Of a DNA stretch of 64,000 nucleotides, positions 10,795-23,727 are shown in pieces. Source of the stretch: Gonatopus flavifemur (taxonomy: Eukaryota > Arthropoda > Insecta > Hymenoptera > Dryinidae); assembly GCA_018340375.1 (NCBI GenBank), contig JAFFJZ010000026.1, positions 434,001 through 498,000 on the forward strand. Direction: 5' to 3'. The position numbers and the translations under genes are program-made. Position 1 is the stretch's first letter. Every line of letters starts with the position of its first letter. Under the pieces are notes generated by a model. The model had not been told where the DNA came from. It saw nothing but the letters and a program-made list of their open reading frames with translations, and searched no databases.

Positions 10795-10854
10795 CTCCTG
10801 ATAGCAAGGACACATAAATAGTAGAGCTGTGAGAGCCATACCTTTTTTTCAGTG
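10795..10854 (-). repeat. 60-bp terminal sequence CACTGAAAAAAAGG..., right copy
   Basis: Reverse complement of 5763-5822 with few changes, followed by TA (10855-10856). Confidence 0.7.
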
Positions 10855-10958
10855 TAGTCTATCATAGCGTTAACTGAAATTAATATTCACATAAATACCG
10901 GAATAAAACATCGTTAGCCATTTACCATGAGAACCTGTTTTCCCAATTTTACTCGATT

Positions 10959-11328
10959 CACGGAGAGAAAAAATTCGCTGACGCAGCAAATCGAGGTATT
11001 ATATATAGAATAGCAACATTTTTTGCTGACCTAGCTAAAAATTTGCTATAACAGCAATCGTGTTAGCTACGAGAGCAATTTTTTGGCTGTGGCAGCACAA
11101 AATGTTTGCTCCGCCAGCAAATTTTCAGTATTATATACAGAATAGCAAACAAATTTTACTAGGATAGCAAACATTTTTTGCTACCACAGCTAAAAATTCG
11201 CTGTCGCAGCTGACAAGATTGCTGGAACAGCAAATAGTTTGCTGTCACAGCAAAAAATTTGCTGCTCTGGCCAAAGGGACCCAGCAAAAGTAGATTTCGC
11301 TGCCACAGCGAATTCCTTTTTCTCCGTG
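10959..11328 (-). mobile_element. CACGGAGA-ended MITE, copy B
   Basis: Same family as 6865-7235, in the opposite orientation. The flanking 2-bp repeat is TT on both sides. Confidence 0.85.
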
Positions 11329-11558
11329 TTTAAAGAGTTTCCCTTCTTCTCTATTCTGAAAGTGTGATATGTTTCCTGCTCGATTCTCTAGAACAATGAG
11401 AGATTCTTATCGAAATTTTATTTTATCACAGTTGAATTCTAATTTTTCCTATTCAAGTTCGATCTGTTGAAAATACTCCCCCTTGATATATCTTGATTAA
11501 TTAATTTTGCAACTTTGTAATATGCTCTTTCTACATTTGTCATTATTCCATATCGCAG

Positions 11559-11908
11559 CACGGAGAAAGAGGAATTCGCTGTGGCAGCGAAATCTGTTTT
11601 TGCTGGGTTCCTTTTGCCAGAGCAGCAAATTTTTTGCTGTTCGAGCAATCTTGTTAGCTGCGACAGCAAATTTTCAGCTGTGGCAGCGAAAAATGTTTGC
11701 TATCCCAGCAAAATTTGTTTGCTGTTCTGTATATAATACTGAAAATTTGCTGGCGGAGCAAACATTATTTGCTACCACAGCTAAAAAATTGCTGTCGTAG
11801 CTAACACGATTGCTGTTATAGCAAATTTTGAGCTAGGTCAGCAAAAAATTTTGCTATTCTATATATAATACCTCGATTTGCTGTGTCAGCAAATTTTTTC
11901 TCTCCGTG
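11559..11908 (+). mobile_element. CACGGAGA-ended MITE, copy C
   Basis: Same family and orientation as copy A, slightly shorter. The flanking 2-bp repeat is AG on both sides, so insertion is not restricted to TA. Confidence 0.85.
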
Positions 11909-12720
11909 AGTGCATATGAAATGTACACAATCATATCACATTTTTTCTTCTCAAAAGTTTCGTAAACCTTTTATATCATAATCGAAAACGTTTTTAGGCC
12001 CTGCGCGGAACTTTTGCGAAATTTTTGTGAAAATTTTGTAGCATTTTTTGTACAAATTCTCTAGTAGGATCAATATCATGCGAAAATAAGAATGAGTAAT
12101 GTCACCGTATTGTATTCAGATCCTCAACATTTACAAAAAAAAAGTGAAAAAGTGAAAAAATCGATGTTGACCGCACACCAAGTGTAATATTGATACTCCT
12201 CCATTTATTGCTCATGATATTCTCAATGACTTTGGAGAAAGCCAAGAGAAAAACATTCATCAGGAGAGAGATTTACTACGCAGGGTGCGTTAAAGAGATT
12301 TTGGGGAAATTATCCTGCCTTATGAGTGTTGAATGTGTTATAGGGAAAACATGTACCAAATCATGGTGGAGAGTTCCCCAATTATGAAGAAAAGTTACTG
12401 CCAACCTTTTCTGAAGCGAATTGTCACAACCACGTGTTAGGATACGCATCACCTCTACGTTGAACTATATGCGTTTTGAGATGAATGAATGAAATTAATG
12501 GATAAAACGTAAAAATAGAATACTGATGGGAAATTGATATGAAGGTGAGAGAGAAATTTGGAGCATACTTCTGACCACTGACATCACTCATCCTCATAAA
12601 AATTCATTACACAGAAAACACAAGCCAGGATAGAAAATATTTTGGTATTTAGATCCGATTTTTAGACATCCTACAAATATTATATACTTATTCAACATGT
12701 CTTCCCGTTCTTGTGTTCAC
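11909..12720. other. No gene recognised
   Basis: A 65-codon frame at 12190-12387 has no recognisable domain and no supporting context. Confidence 0.4.
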
Positions 12721-12724
12721 GGGG

Positions 12725-13610
12725 CGTAATCCCCTAAAGAATCAGTGAAGACATTCGCGTACCTTTCTGGAACCCATCTCATTCGATTCAGCATCGAAGA
12801 TACTATAAGAAAATTCATCAGCGAACCAAAAAGTCCTTTGCTGAATGGTAGAAGGCATGGAAAGTTTGTCATTCATTGCCACGCGCCTCATGTTCAAGTT
12901 TTACCGATATGTAATCCCCCAAAAAATCAATGAAGACGTTCGCGTACCTTCCTGAAACCCATCTCATTCGATTCAGCATCGAAAATACTATAAGAAAAGT
13001 CATCAGCGAACCAAAAATTCCTTTGCTGAATTGTAGAAGGCATGGAAAGTTTGTCATTCATCGCCACGCGCCTCATGTTCGAGTTTTACCGATATGTAAT
13101 CCCCTAAAAAATCAGTGAAGACGTTCGCGTACCTTCCTGAAACCCATCTCATTCGATTCAGCATCGAAAATACTATAAGAAAAGTCATCAGCGAACCAAA
13201 AATTCCTTTGCTGAATGGTAGAAGGCATGGAAAGTTTGTCATTCATTGCCACGCGCCTCATGTTCAAGTTTTACCGATATGTAATCCCCCAAAAAATCAA
13301 TGAAGACGTTCGCGTACCTCTACAAAACCCATTCCATTCGAATCAGCATCGAAAATACTATAAGAAAAGCCATCAGCGAACCAAAAATTCCTTTGCTGAA
13401 TTGTAGAAGGCATGGAATTACTGCGATTTCCGGTGATTTGCGCTGATTCCGTGTCTTTCAGGAACTCAATTTCTCCCAAAACCGTCAAATACAATCGCGT
13501 ACCGTTCCGAAACACACACCATTCGATGCAGAATCAAAAATACTATAAGAAAAACCATCATTGGATAAAATATCTCCTTGCTAGATAATAGAAGGCATGG
13601 AAAAACTGTG
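12725..13610. repeat. Satellite-like tandem repeat, 185-bp unit
   Basis: About 4.8 copies. The phrase 'tgaagacgttcgcgtacct' recurs at intervals of exactly 185 bp for the first three steps (12745, 12930, 13115, 13300), with the last copy more diverged. The 62-codon frames on both strands are identical between copies because the unit is repeated. Confidence 0.93.
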
Positions 13611-13839
13611 ATCGATGACAGGATTTACAACTTCTCTCACATTCAAATCGTCAATAACTCCTCCAAATATCATTTTATCGTCTCGGGACCTATTCCAATC
13701 GATTCCTCGCATCAAAATCTATAAGATATGGTCAATTTCATTCACCTAGCAGTCTCCGTTTGTCCAAAATCCTTCTGGCAATAACTTATAACTTGAAAGT
13801 ACAGTCTCAACCAAAAGTTTTTTACTGGTCTGCTAGTTT

Positions 13840-16800
13840 CAGCTTCATAGAAAAAATCGTGAAAGTATATCGATTTTTGGGCAATCTGGGCTTATTGTGG
13901 CAAAACTGCAGAGGTACAAACGACGAAATCATCTTTCTCGTGTGTGAGTAGGTCTCACCTAAGTTTCTTTGCAGTTCAGAATATAGCCTGGACTAATCCT
14001 GGGTCCCGATAGAAAAAAAATCGTGAAGATACGTCGATTTTTAGGCCATCTAGGCTGATTGTGGCAAAACTGTGGAGGTACAAACGACGAAATCATTCCC
14101 CTAGTGTGTGAGGAGGTTCTACCCAAGTTTCTATGCAGTTCAGAATATAGCCTGGACTAATCCTGGGTCCTGATGGAAAAAAAATCGTGAAAGTATATCG
14201 ATTTTTGGGCAATCTGGGCTTACTGTGGCAAAACTGTGGAGGTACAAACGACGGAATCATTTTTCTAGTATGTTAGGAGGTTCAATCTAAGTTTTCATGC
14301 CGTTCAGAACATAGCCTGGACTAATCCTGGGTCCTGATGGAAAAAAAATCGTGAAAGTATATCGATTTTTGGGCAATCTGGGCTTATTGTGGCAAAACTG
14401 TGGAGGTACAAACGACGGAATCATTTTTCTAGTATGCGAGGAGGTTCAATCTAGGTTTTGATGCCGTTCAGAACATAGCCTGGACTAATCCTGGGTCCTG
14501 ATGGAAAAAAAATCGTGAAAATACATAGATTTTCAGGCCATCTAGGCTAATTGTGGCAAAACTGTGGAGGTACAAACGACGAAATCATTTTTCTAGTATG
14601 TGAGGAGGTACAATCTAAGTTTCCATGCCGTTCAGAACATAGCCTGGACTAATCCTGGGTCCTGATGAAAAAAAATCGTGAAAGTATATCGATTTTTGGG
14701 CAATCTGGGCTTATTGTGGCAAAACTGTGGAGGTACAAACGGCGAAATCATGTTTCTAGTATGCGAGGAGGTTCAATCTAGGTTTTGATGCCGTTCAGAA
14801 CATAGCCTGGACTAATCCTGGGTCCTGATGGAAAAAAAATCGTGAAAATACATAGATTTTCAGGCCATCTAGGCTAATTGTGGCAAAACTGTGGAGGTAC
14901 AAACGACGAAATCATTTTTCTAGTATGTGAGGAGGTACAATCTAAGTTTCCATGCCGTTCAGAACATAGCCTGGACTAATCCTGGGTCCTGATGAAAAAA
15001 AATCGTGAAAGTATATCGATTTTTGGGCAATCTGGGCTTATTGTGGCAAAACTGTGGAGGTACAAACGGCGAAATCATGTTTCTAGTATGTGAGAAGGTT
15101 CTACCTAAGTTTCTATGCAGTTCAGAATATAGCCTGGACTAATCCTGGGTCCTGATGGAGGAAAAATCGTGAAAGTATATCGATTTTTGGGCAATCTGGG
15201 CTTATTGTGGAAAAACTGTGGAGGTACAAACGACGGAATCATTTTTCCAGTATGTGAGGAGGTTTAATCTAAGTTTTCATGCCGTTCAGAACATAGCCTA
15301 GACTAATCCTGGGTCCTGATGGAAAAAAAATCGTGAAAGTATATCGATTTTTGGGCAATCTGGGCTTATTGTGGCAAAACTGTGGAGGTACAAACGACGA
15401 AATCATTTCCCTAGTGTGTGAGGAGGTTCTACCTAAGTTTTCATGCCGTTCAGAACATAGCCTGGACTAATCCTGGGTCCTGATGGAAAAAAAATCGTGA
15501 AAGTATATCGATTTTTGGGCAATCTGGGCTTATTGTGGCAAAACTGTGGAGGTACAAACGGCGAAATCATGTTTCTAGTATGTGAGAAGGTTCTACCTAA
15601 GTTTCTATGCAGTTCAGAATATAGCCTGGACTAATCCTGGGTCCTGATGGAGGAAAAATCGTGAAAGTATATCGATTTTTGGGCAATCTGGGCTTATTGT
15701 GGAAAAACTGTGGAGGTACAAACGACGGAATCATTTTTCCAGTATGTGAGGAGGTTTAATCTAAGTTTTCATGCCGTTCAGAACATAGCCTAGACTAATC
15801 CTGGGTCCTGATGGAAAAAAAATCGTGAAAGTATATCGATTTTTGGGCAATCTGGGCTTATTTTGGCAAAACTGTGGAGGTACAAACGACGGAATCATTT
15901 TTCTAGTATGTTAGGAGGTTCAATCTAGGTTTTCATGCCGTTCAGAACATAGCCTGGACTAATCCTGGGTCCTGATGGAAAAAAAATCGTGAAAATACAT
16001 CGATTTTCAGGCCATCTAGGCTAATTGTGGCAAAACTGTGGAGGTACAAACGACGAAATCATTTTCCTAGTATGTGAGGAGGTACAATCTAAGTTTCCAT
16101 GCCGTTCAGAACATAGCCTGGACTAATCCTGGGTCCTGATGAAAAAAAATCGTGAAAGTATATCGATTTTTGAGCAATCTGGGCTTATTGTGGCAAAACT
16201 ATGGAGGTACAAACGGCGAAATCATTTTTCTAGTATGTGAGAAGGTTCTACCTAAGTTTCTATGCAGTTCAGAATATAGCCTGGACTAATCCTGGGTCCT
16301 GATGGAGAAAAAATCGTGAAAGTATATCGATTTTTGAGCAATCTGGGCTTATTGTGGCAAAACTGTGGAGGTACAAACGGCGAAATCATTCTTCTAGTAT
16401 GTGAGAAGGTTCTACCTAAGTTTCTATGCAGTTTAGAATATAGCCTGGACTAATCCTGGGTCCTGATGGAGAAAAAATCGTGAAAGTATATCGATTTTTG
16501 GGCAATCTGGGCTTATTGTGGAAAAACTGTGGAGGTACAAACGACGGAATCATTTTTCCAGTATGTGAGGAGGTTTAATCTAAGTTTTCATGCCGTTCAG
16601 AACATAGCCTAGACTAATCCTGGGTCCTGATGGAAAAAAAATCGTGAAAGTATATCGATTTTTGGGCAATCTGGGCTTATTGTGGCAAAACTGTGGAGGT
16701 ACAAACGACGGAATCATTTTTCCAGTATGTGAGGAGGTTTAATCTAAGTTTTCATGCCGTTCAGAACATAGCCTAGACTAATCCTGGGTCCTGATGGAAA

Positions 16801-17180
16801 AAAAATCGTGAAAGTATATCGATTTTTGGGCAATCTGGGCTTATTGTGGCAAAACTGTGGAGGTACAGACGACGAAATCATTTCCCTAGTGTGTGAGGAG
16901 GTTCTACCTAAGTTTTCATGCCGTTCAGAACATAGCCTAGACTGATCCTGGGTCCTGATGGAAAAAAAATCGTGAAAGTATATCGATTTTTGGGCAATCT
17001 AGTCTAATTGTGGCAAAACTGTGGAGGTACAAACGACGAAATCATCTTTGTAGTATGTGAGGAGGTTTTACCTAAGTTTCCATGCAGTTCAGAATATAGC
17101 CTGGACTAATCCTGGGTCCTGATGGAGAAAAAATCGTGAAATTATATCGATTTTCGGGCAATCTGGGCTTATTGTGGCAA
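13840..17180. repeat. Satellite array, about 164-bp unit, about 20 copies
   Basis: The phrase 'cctggactaatcctgggtcc' recurs about every 163-166 bp from 13989 to 17100. The unit also contains 'cgatttttgggcaatctggg' and 'gtggaggtacaaacgacg'. Some two-unit blocks are nearly identical (about 14480-14805 and 14806-15130), showing higher-order structure. No coding frame runs through it. Confidence 0.95.
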
Positions 17181-17339
17181 AACTGAGAGGGTACAAACGA
17201 CGGGATTCCACTCTTGAGGTGTATGGGTCTCTGCCTCAAGATCTTACACAGTTCAGGATACAGTCTGAAGTAATCCAGAGTCCTCCTAATCAGAAATCCC
17301 CAAAAAAATCGATATAAATTGCTCAAAAGTATTTTTCCT

Positions 17340-17600
17340 CATATGTCCTCCCCCTTTGAGGTACAAACGAAAATATCATCGGTACAATAAAGTACAAACG
17401 AAGCCCTTTCAAATGACACCCAGATCGTCCCTATCGGTTCCAGTCACAGGCGGGGGCATAAGCCCCCGGGCCGTATCTCCGCCCCCTTTGAGGTACAAAC
17501 GAACATTTTTGCGGTACAATCAGGTACAAACGATGCTCTTTCGATTGCCGTATATAAGTTTCAAATCCGTTCCGGGTCCCGGCCAAGTTCACGGAGGTTG
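17340..17600. repeat. Duplicated block flanking the satellite
   Basis: Two related blocks (about 17345-17425 and 17487-17560) share 'ccccctttgaggtacaaacga' and 'ggtacaat(a/c)a(a/g)gtacaaacga', and echo the satellite phrase 'gaggtacaaacga'. A small hairpin gggggcataagccccc lies between them. Confidence 0.6.
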
Positions 17601-20527
17601 ACATTTCCACGTGAAGAAATCACACGGGAATCTATAACTCCATGTTGTTATGGGAAAATTTCACTGTGATAACACCAGAGATTTGTGTATACTATGCATG
17701 TTTATAGTATATCTAAATATACCATAAACGTACAAAGTACGTATACAACGTTCAAATATTACTCAAGTCGTATTACAGTATCATACAAATATTCATTTTT
17801 CTCATACGCATGTGTAATTGTCACATTTCTCAGTGAACAATATGTTATCATCAAGGGCTCTTAAAGATCTCCCAAATATGTGTAAGAGGTCAGATAGACC
17901 TTTCAGAAGACTAAAATGAAGTTGTCAGAATTTTACCAGATGCGTCGATTTTGAAGAAAAATAAGAGATTGTCAGAATGTTATCCAAACGCACTCCTTGA
18001 GAGAACTGTTTTCTAAGATCTCAGAAAAATGCTACCGTTCAGATATCAATATGGCAACATCGACATAGTTCTTTCAAAAGATCTCTCAAAGAGTTCTCTA
18101 TCTCATAAGTGTTCACTGGATTGAAACATTCATCTATGGTCCGAAACTATCCCACGTAATACAGAATATTCTCAAAATATTCTCGCAACATCCGTGAAAT
18201 GTACCCGACCGAATATTCTCACAAAAAGCGTAGAAGATTCGTAAATATGCATAGAAGATTCTTAGAACATTTGAATGAGACTGTTTTAAATATTCTTGGA
18301 ATGTTCGTAAAATATGCGTACAAAGATAGTGGGGAAATTGATGAGGAGCGCATGCGTAAGTATCGTGATGACATGAATTCAATAATTTTGTTCAAATTTA
18401 ATTCAAATAACATTTTGTTGACAGGCTACAGACCCTTTGATAATACATTATTTTAATTTGTGTTTTGGGGATCATGAATTTATGAAAGGTGGATTTTGAT
18501 ATCGCAAATGTTCTCCGAGGGTGCCATGTGTGAAAAATAACCCTCAAAAGTGTAATAAAATATGGAAAAATGCCGTATATATTATGATTACCTGTTGTGA
18601 TCATAAGCATCTCATCCATCTATGGGAATTTTCATTTTAACAGCACTCCTTTCAAATATTCCCACAATATTCGTGGCATCATATTTTGAGAATATTTGAA
18701 ACAGTTTCATTCAAACATTCTGAGGATGTGCGTAAAATATATCCGCACGTAATAAGAATCTCCATAGAATATCCTCAACGTATATTCTCAGAACGTGCGT
18801 GTGCTACCTGGAATTAGATTTCCAGAACATGACTTCCATTAATTTTTCTCTTGGATAAACAGCCGACATCTCTTATCCTTGACAGCACAGAATCTTCCGC
18901 CATCACAATATTTACATCGTGTCTCAGAAACGTCACGCATCGCACAACGACCTTCCTCAAACCTTACAGGGTGGTATCCAAAAATGAATCTGTAGTATTT
19001 CTTATATGTACACTTGGTCGGTGCCAACATTCATTCCATATCATCTTCCTGTCATCTTCGTCTCAGTCCATACAGCACCGGAAATTTCATCAAGATTGAA
19101 GAAATCTAACATTGAAATGTTTCTGTAATATTGCTGTATATCACACTGAGGTTTCAAAGTTCCTTCAGAAACATTGCAATGTACGCCAATCTTAAATTTC
19201 ATACAATATTCACAAATTATTTCTGAAATATTTTAAGAACATTTATAAAATATTCCATAGTAATATTTCTCTTGTGATGTATCTGAGACACTGCAAACAG
19301 CTAACATCTCAGTTGGTACATTTTTGACATATTTCTGTGAATGGATATTGAAACGTGATGAAGGTGAAAGATTGAAATGTAATCACTGAAATCTACGGTG
19401 CTGTATGGGAGGTATTTTCTTCATCGGATGATCATTTAACGTTTGATCAATGCTTGAAAAAAAAAAAACATTCCAAACACGTGTCTGACAATAAAGAACG
19501 TTCATAGTCGAAGTTCTTGAAAAAAATTCTTACGATCAACCTACTTTTTCTTAAGATTTCACAGAAGGAATAAAAAGGAGAGAACAACGTCACCTAATGA
19601 GATACGTGCATCGAATGAGTCATTTATAAGGAAAGAAACAAAAGTCAAGAATAGCACGTGCGTCGGTCTCTCAGGTTTTCCACCGATACGCGGTGCGTGA
19701 TTATTGACCAATCGTGCGTGTCATACAGTTCGATGGTGAAGAAAAATTCAAACAAAATCAAAACACTCTTACTCACCATGTTGAGTTATGAGCAACTGTG
19801 GGTGGTAAATCCTGTGGGAGAGTCAAGGGAACGTATCCGTTTCCACGCACTATTATAATAACTGCACTGTCACTCGAAATTACTAAAAACCGGGAAACAA
19901 GCAAAGGTTCATCCACTAGTTGACACTTCACTCTCACTGGATTTATGGTTTTTTAATCAAGGGAATTTTTATACTTTGGAATTGAGAATGGTTGTTAGAT
20001 GACGATCAAACGTACATTCAGAAAATCGAAAGTTCAAAGTGGATTCATCATTTCAGAAAGCACAACATCCTCACCGATAGAAAGTCTGACGCGAACTGAC
20101 TTGCACCGATCATTCGCACAAACGCATAGTTACCAACTCGATCCGTTAGGCAGAGAATCCCTCATCTCCCCACCTTTGTCGGACAACCGACAAACCATCT
20201 TTCCGTGTTGTGATTTCACCGCCCTTACTCAATGTCAACAGCATTATGTGCTTACTATTTTGTTGGGACATAAGTCACTTTTATTTATAAGTAGAATTGG
20301 AATCTATTCGATAGAGACGTTGTGTTTTCCAAGATTCACATATTCAATGTGTGTGATATTCAGGTTCATTCATAATTTATTTCTTGTGTAAACTATTAGA
20401 AATTTATGTCTTATAATCCATACATAATCCAGTGATTTGACTCAGATTTATGTATAAGAGTACCCAGTAAAAAATTATGTGTTCTTCTATCAAAAAATTA
20501 ATGTTCCAAGAGATTTACTCAAAGTTT
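17601..20527. other. No gene recognised; AT-rich repeats at 18.1-18.8 kb
   Basis: 18120-18340 and 18640-18810 hold many diverged 'aatattctcagaacat(n)cgtg' units in both orientations. The 130-codon frame at 19999-20391 shows no domain and no homologous copy here. Confidence 0.4.
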
Positions 20528-20736
20528 GAGGAGATACCAGCGGCATGGCAGCAGCCAAATCTTTTCTGACAAATTATGCGAAAATGAATTAATATAATCA
20601 AAATATCGCTCTGTACAGACCATCTTTATCGATTCAAGAAGGTCTGTACAGAGCGGTATGTATTTTGATTTTATTGCTTCATTTTCGCGTAATTTGTCAG
20701 AAAAGATTCGACTACTACCACGCCGCTGGTATCCCC
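20528..20736. mobile_element. MITE with GGATACCAGCGGC ends
   Basis: The left end (gagataccagcggcatgg) and the reverse complement of the right end (ggggataccagcggcgtgg) match. The centre is a hairpin with a 15-bp stem CGCTCTGTACAGACC. Target duplication not clear. Confidence 0.7.
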
Positions 20737-20749
20737 TTAATTCAATATA

Positions 20750-20862
20750 CAGTAGCCTCTCGTTATAAGCGTATGCTGTGTCCTTATTCCACTCAGTACC
20801 AAATTTTATGTGAGCAAAAGACGCAGATAGCTTTTAGCGACGCTTATAACGAGAGCCTACTG
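20750..20862. mobile_element. pogo/Tigger-like MITE with TA target duplication
   Basis: Ends CAGTAGCCTCTCGTTATAAG and its inverse, flanked by TA at 20748-20749 and 20863-20864. The terminal sequence and TA target are typical of pogo/Tigger non-autonomous elements. 113 bp, no coding capacity. Confidence 0.82.
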
Positions 20863-20867
20863 TATTA

Positions 20868-21081
20868 TCAGAGATGAATAGGAGAGATTGCCAACGCAAT
20901 GTTAAAATCATGGTCCGTATCACGTTTTTTTCTTTTGAAGAAAAATATATGGTTGGTTGAATTTTTCTTCTAAGTCAACCAGCATGAAGACATAAATGGA
21001 AAACGTGATACTGCCAATCAGAAACTGGACTATGGTTTTCATATCTCGTTAGCAATCTCTTCAACTCATCTCTGATATTAT
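20868..21081. mobile_element. Inverted-repeat MITE (ATCAGAGATGA ends)
   Basis: The left half (tatcagagatgaataggagagattgcc ... gtatcacgttt) is mirrored by the right half (aaacgtgatactgcc ... gcaatctcttcaactcatctctgata). It sits immediately beside the pogo-like MITE. Confidence 0.7.
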
Positions 21082-21641
21082 TAAACCAGAGGGCTCCGCT
21101 CCCTGATTGCTTCGCTTCGCTCAGCTGTCCGACCCCCTTCAAAATTCGCAGCGCTTATTTTAAATAAATCGTAGCCCACATATGCCCGCTTCGCTCGCAT
21201 CTTGACCGATTCAAATATCCGGGGATATATGAGGAGACACTCATCGGTTTTTCACAACGAAGCGTCGTTTAAGATAGTTCTCTAGCAATATTCAGTATCA
21301 AATTAGAAAAATTATTGTCAGGTAGAGGACCAGAGGCGCCAGGAATTCGATGTTCATATTCATTTTGGCTCATACCTATTCATATTTATGATGAGAAAAG
21401 AACTAGCTCGAAATATGAACAAACAACATTGTAACAACCACACGGAATTTTCCATAGTTTTTTTCTTGAAAAATTTTCATTTTCAATCCATTTATGACAT
21501 ATGGGGGCTCATTTTATTCCTCATAAGATTTGAAAAACCTTTATCGTGGAAATTCTGCATATATGTGATTTCTACAATGAATACTCACATTTGTTTATGA
21601 TTGGTGGAATATATTCGCATACACAAAAGTGTGTGACAGTC

Positions 21642-21958
21642 CCTGGTGAAAGGGAAGCGTGTAATAGAAAGTGTCAGAAACGTAGTTGGAAAGTATTTGG
21701 AACGTGGATTTAAGCGTATACCGAGCGTCAAGTGGAACATTAGGAGTGGTTCGAACGTATATTTGAAGTGTGTGAAGCGTATCCGAAGGAACACCAATTT
21801 CATAGAAACCGGACTTTACGTCCGGAAGCGTAGTTAGAGAGTGGATAGGAAACATAGTTAGAGAGTGGATAGGAAGCATATGAGAAGTATTAGGAAAGTA
21901 ATCTGAAACATTCTTACGCTTCCGTTACTCTTTATGACACGCTTCCCTTTCACCAGGG
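21642..21958. mobile_element. Inverted-repeat element with CCCTGGTGAAAGGGAAGCGTG ends
   Basis: About 21 bp of near-perfect terminal inverted repeat. The interior contains short repeats such as 'gttagagagtggataggaa' in tandem (21832-21880) and many 'aagcgta' words. No transposase. Confidence 0.7.
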
Positions 21959-22374
21959 GTGTCCTGATGATGAAATATGAAAAAAACTCCGCTGTAAAGG
22001 GTTTTCAAATCTCACAAGGAACAAAATGGACGACTCACGGTCATTCTCCCGAATCTAATTCTCCGAATGATCATTTTATCGAATGCCTTTTTCCCGAATT
22101 CAGGATCCCGTATTATTACTCTTTTTCAAATTCAAAATTTCGAATATCGTTTGTACCGAATAAATTCCCGCAACTGTTTCGGAAAACTGATATGTTCTCA
22201 CTAATGTGTTCATGGATAAAAGCAACATAACTACCGCATCATGGCAACGTACAAACAGAACTTCAAATCAAGTTGAAATGTCAAAATTGTAGAGATCAAT
22301 GACTCTCGTGTAAATATTTGGAAAAACCCAGTCCGAAATTACAAATTGCATATTTCAAACCTTTATGTGAAAAC

Positions 22375-22597
22375 CAGGGGGCATAATCTCGAATAGAAAA
22401 TTTTCAAACGGATTTCAGCGCCGCCATACGGTAGTACAGTGAACTATTTTACATGTATACACTAACACTAATTCGAAAATCGGTGTGATTTGTTCATTGT
22501 TTGTGTTAGTTGTATCTATGGCGAATAATTCACTGTACTACCGTACGGCAGCGCTGAAATCCGTTTGAGAATGTTGCATTTGAGATTATGCCCTCTG
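22375..22597. mobile_element. hAT-like MITE, 8-bp target duplication
   Basis: Begins CAGGGGGCATAATCTC and ends GAGATTATGCCCTCTG, with a long inner inverted repeat (cggatttcagcgc, gtagtacagtgaa). It is flanked by the perfect 8-bp repeat GTGAAAAC (22367-22374 and 22598-22605). CAG...CTG ends with an 8-bp duplication are the hAT signature. 223 bp, non-autonomous. Confidence 0.88.
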
Positions 22598-22617
22598 GTG
22601 AAAACATACGGTAATTC

Positions 22618-23687
22618 CCAGCCAACCATAGATTGGTTCCAATCATTAGTCAATTTGATTGATTCCAATGACATTTGCTAATAATTGATCAATTATTTGG
22701 GAATTATGTAGGATATTTATGCACATGTCCATTTATTGGATGATGATTGATCAAAAATTGATCATTTTGACGGGCCAATTGTTGGTCGCTGATGCGGACA
22801 TAGAACAGGATAATTATTGATCAATCTCGTGGTCCATAGAATTGACCAAAAATTGATCATTCAACATACGTTGATAATCGAAAATCTGGAAATGTAAAAC
22901 ATCACTCATTTTCTATCGGTAATATGGAATTTTGCGTTGGTCATGTCATGTTAATAGGATAGAATTATTTATCATGTATTGTTTATTACAAAAAATTTTT
23001 GTGATTTATCGATTCATTCATCGCCGTCGTATCGCAACTTGTCGAATTTTATATTATTCGTGGCGCAGTAAAATTGTCGCGATGAATTGAGGTTATTCAT
23101 AACCTTAATTTCGGAGCATGGATGCAAATTCCTATTATCATTATAATTAAGTGAACCGATTGAACTGCATTCCAATCAAAAAGTGTGGTTTCGGGTTATA
23201 ATTTCTATTTGAATTAGCAATACGCAAATTGTGGATAATTGTATATTATAATGTTAAATGAACGGATTCAGTTTCACAGTGCCGTCATCACAGTTTTGAA
23301 ATGAAAAAATTAAAAACAGATGTTCAACAAATTTGAACAAAATTCTTCCGCACTGAAGCTATTATATGAGTATTTTAAAGTGATTCAAAGTTTTATAGTA
23401 TATATCAATCAATAACGAGTTATTGGTCAATTTTCGATCATTCTCAAACCAAAATAATTGTCCAATAATTGCCAAATTATGGGTCACATTATTTCACAGC
23501 TGATGGCAGCACCTATGCCCATGCCATTGACCAAAGATTGCCCTGCAATTGGGAAATCCAATGGTCCACTGAAATTGATCAATTTTTGGTCGCCAATGCG
23601 GACACAAGAATGGACAATCATTGATCAATCCCACCCAATCTCATTGCGTAATGATTGACCAGTTATTTATGAGCTTTGGTTAGCTGG
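22618..23687. mobile_element. 1.07-kb element rich in ATTGATCAAT, CCAGCYAACCA ends
   Basis: Terminal inverted repeat CCAGCCAACCA / TGGTTAGCTGG with AATT on both sides. The two ends share 'attgatcaat', 'ttggtcgc(c/t)(a/g)atgcggaca' blocks. The interior has no reading frame. Element boundaries are moderately supported. Confidence 0.55.
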
Positions 23688-23727
23688 AATTGTTGTGAAT
23701 AAATTGTGCGGAACAAATATTGTAGAA

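Noticed and set aside
12745..13303. Series of 62-codon frames on both strands
   Set aside because: Created by the 185-bp satellite unit.
19999..20391. 130-codon open frame
   Set aside because: No domain, no family copy here, no promoter or splice context.
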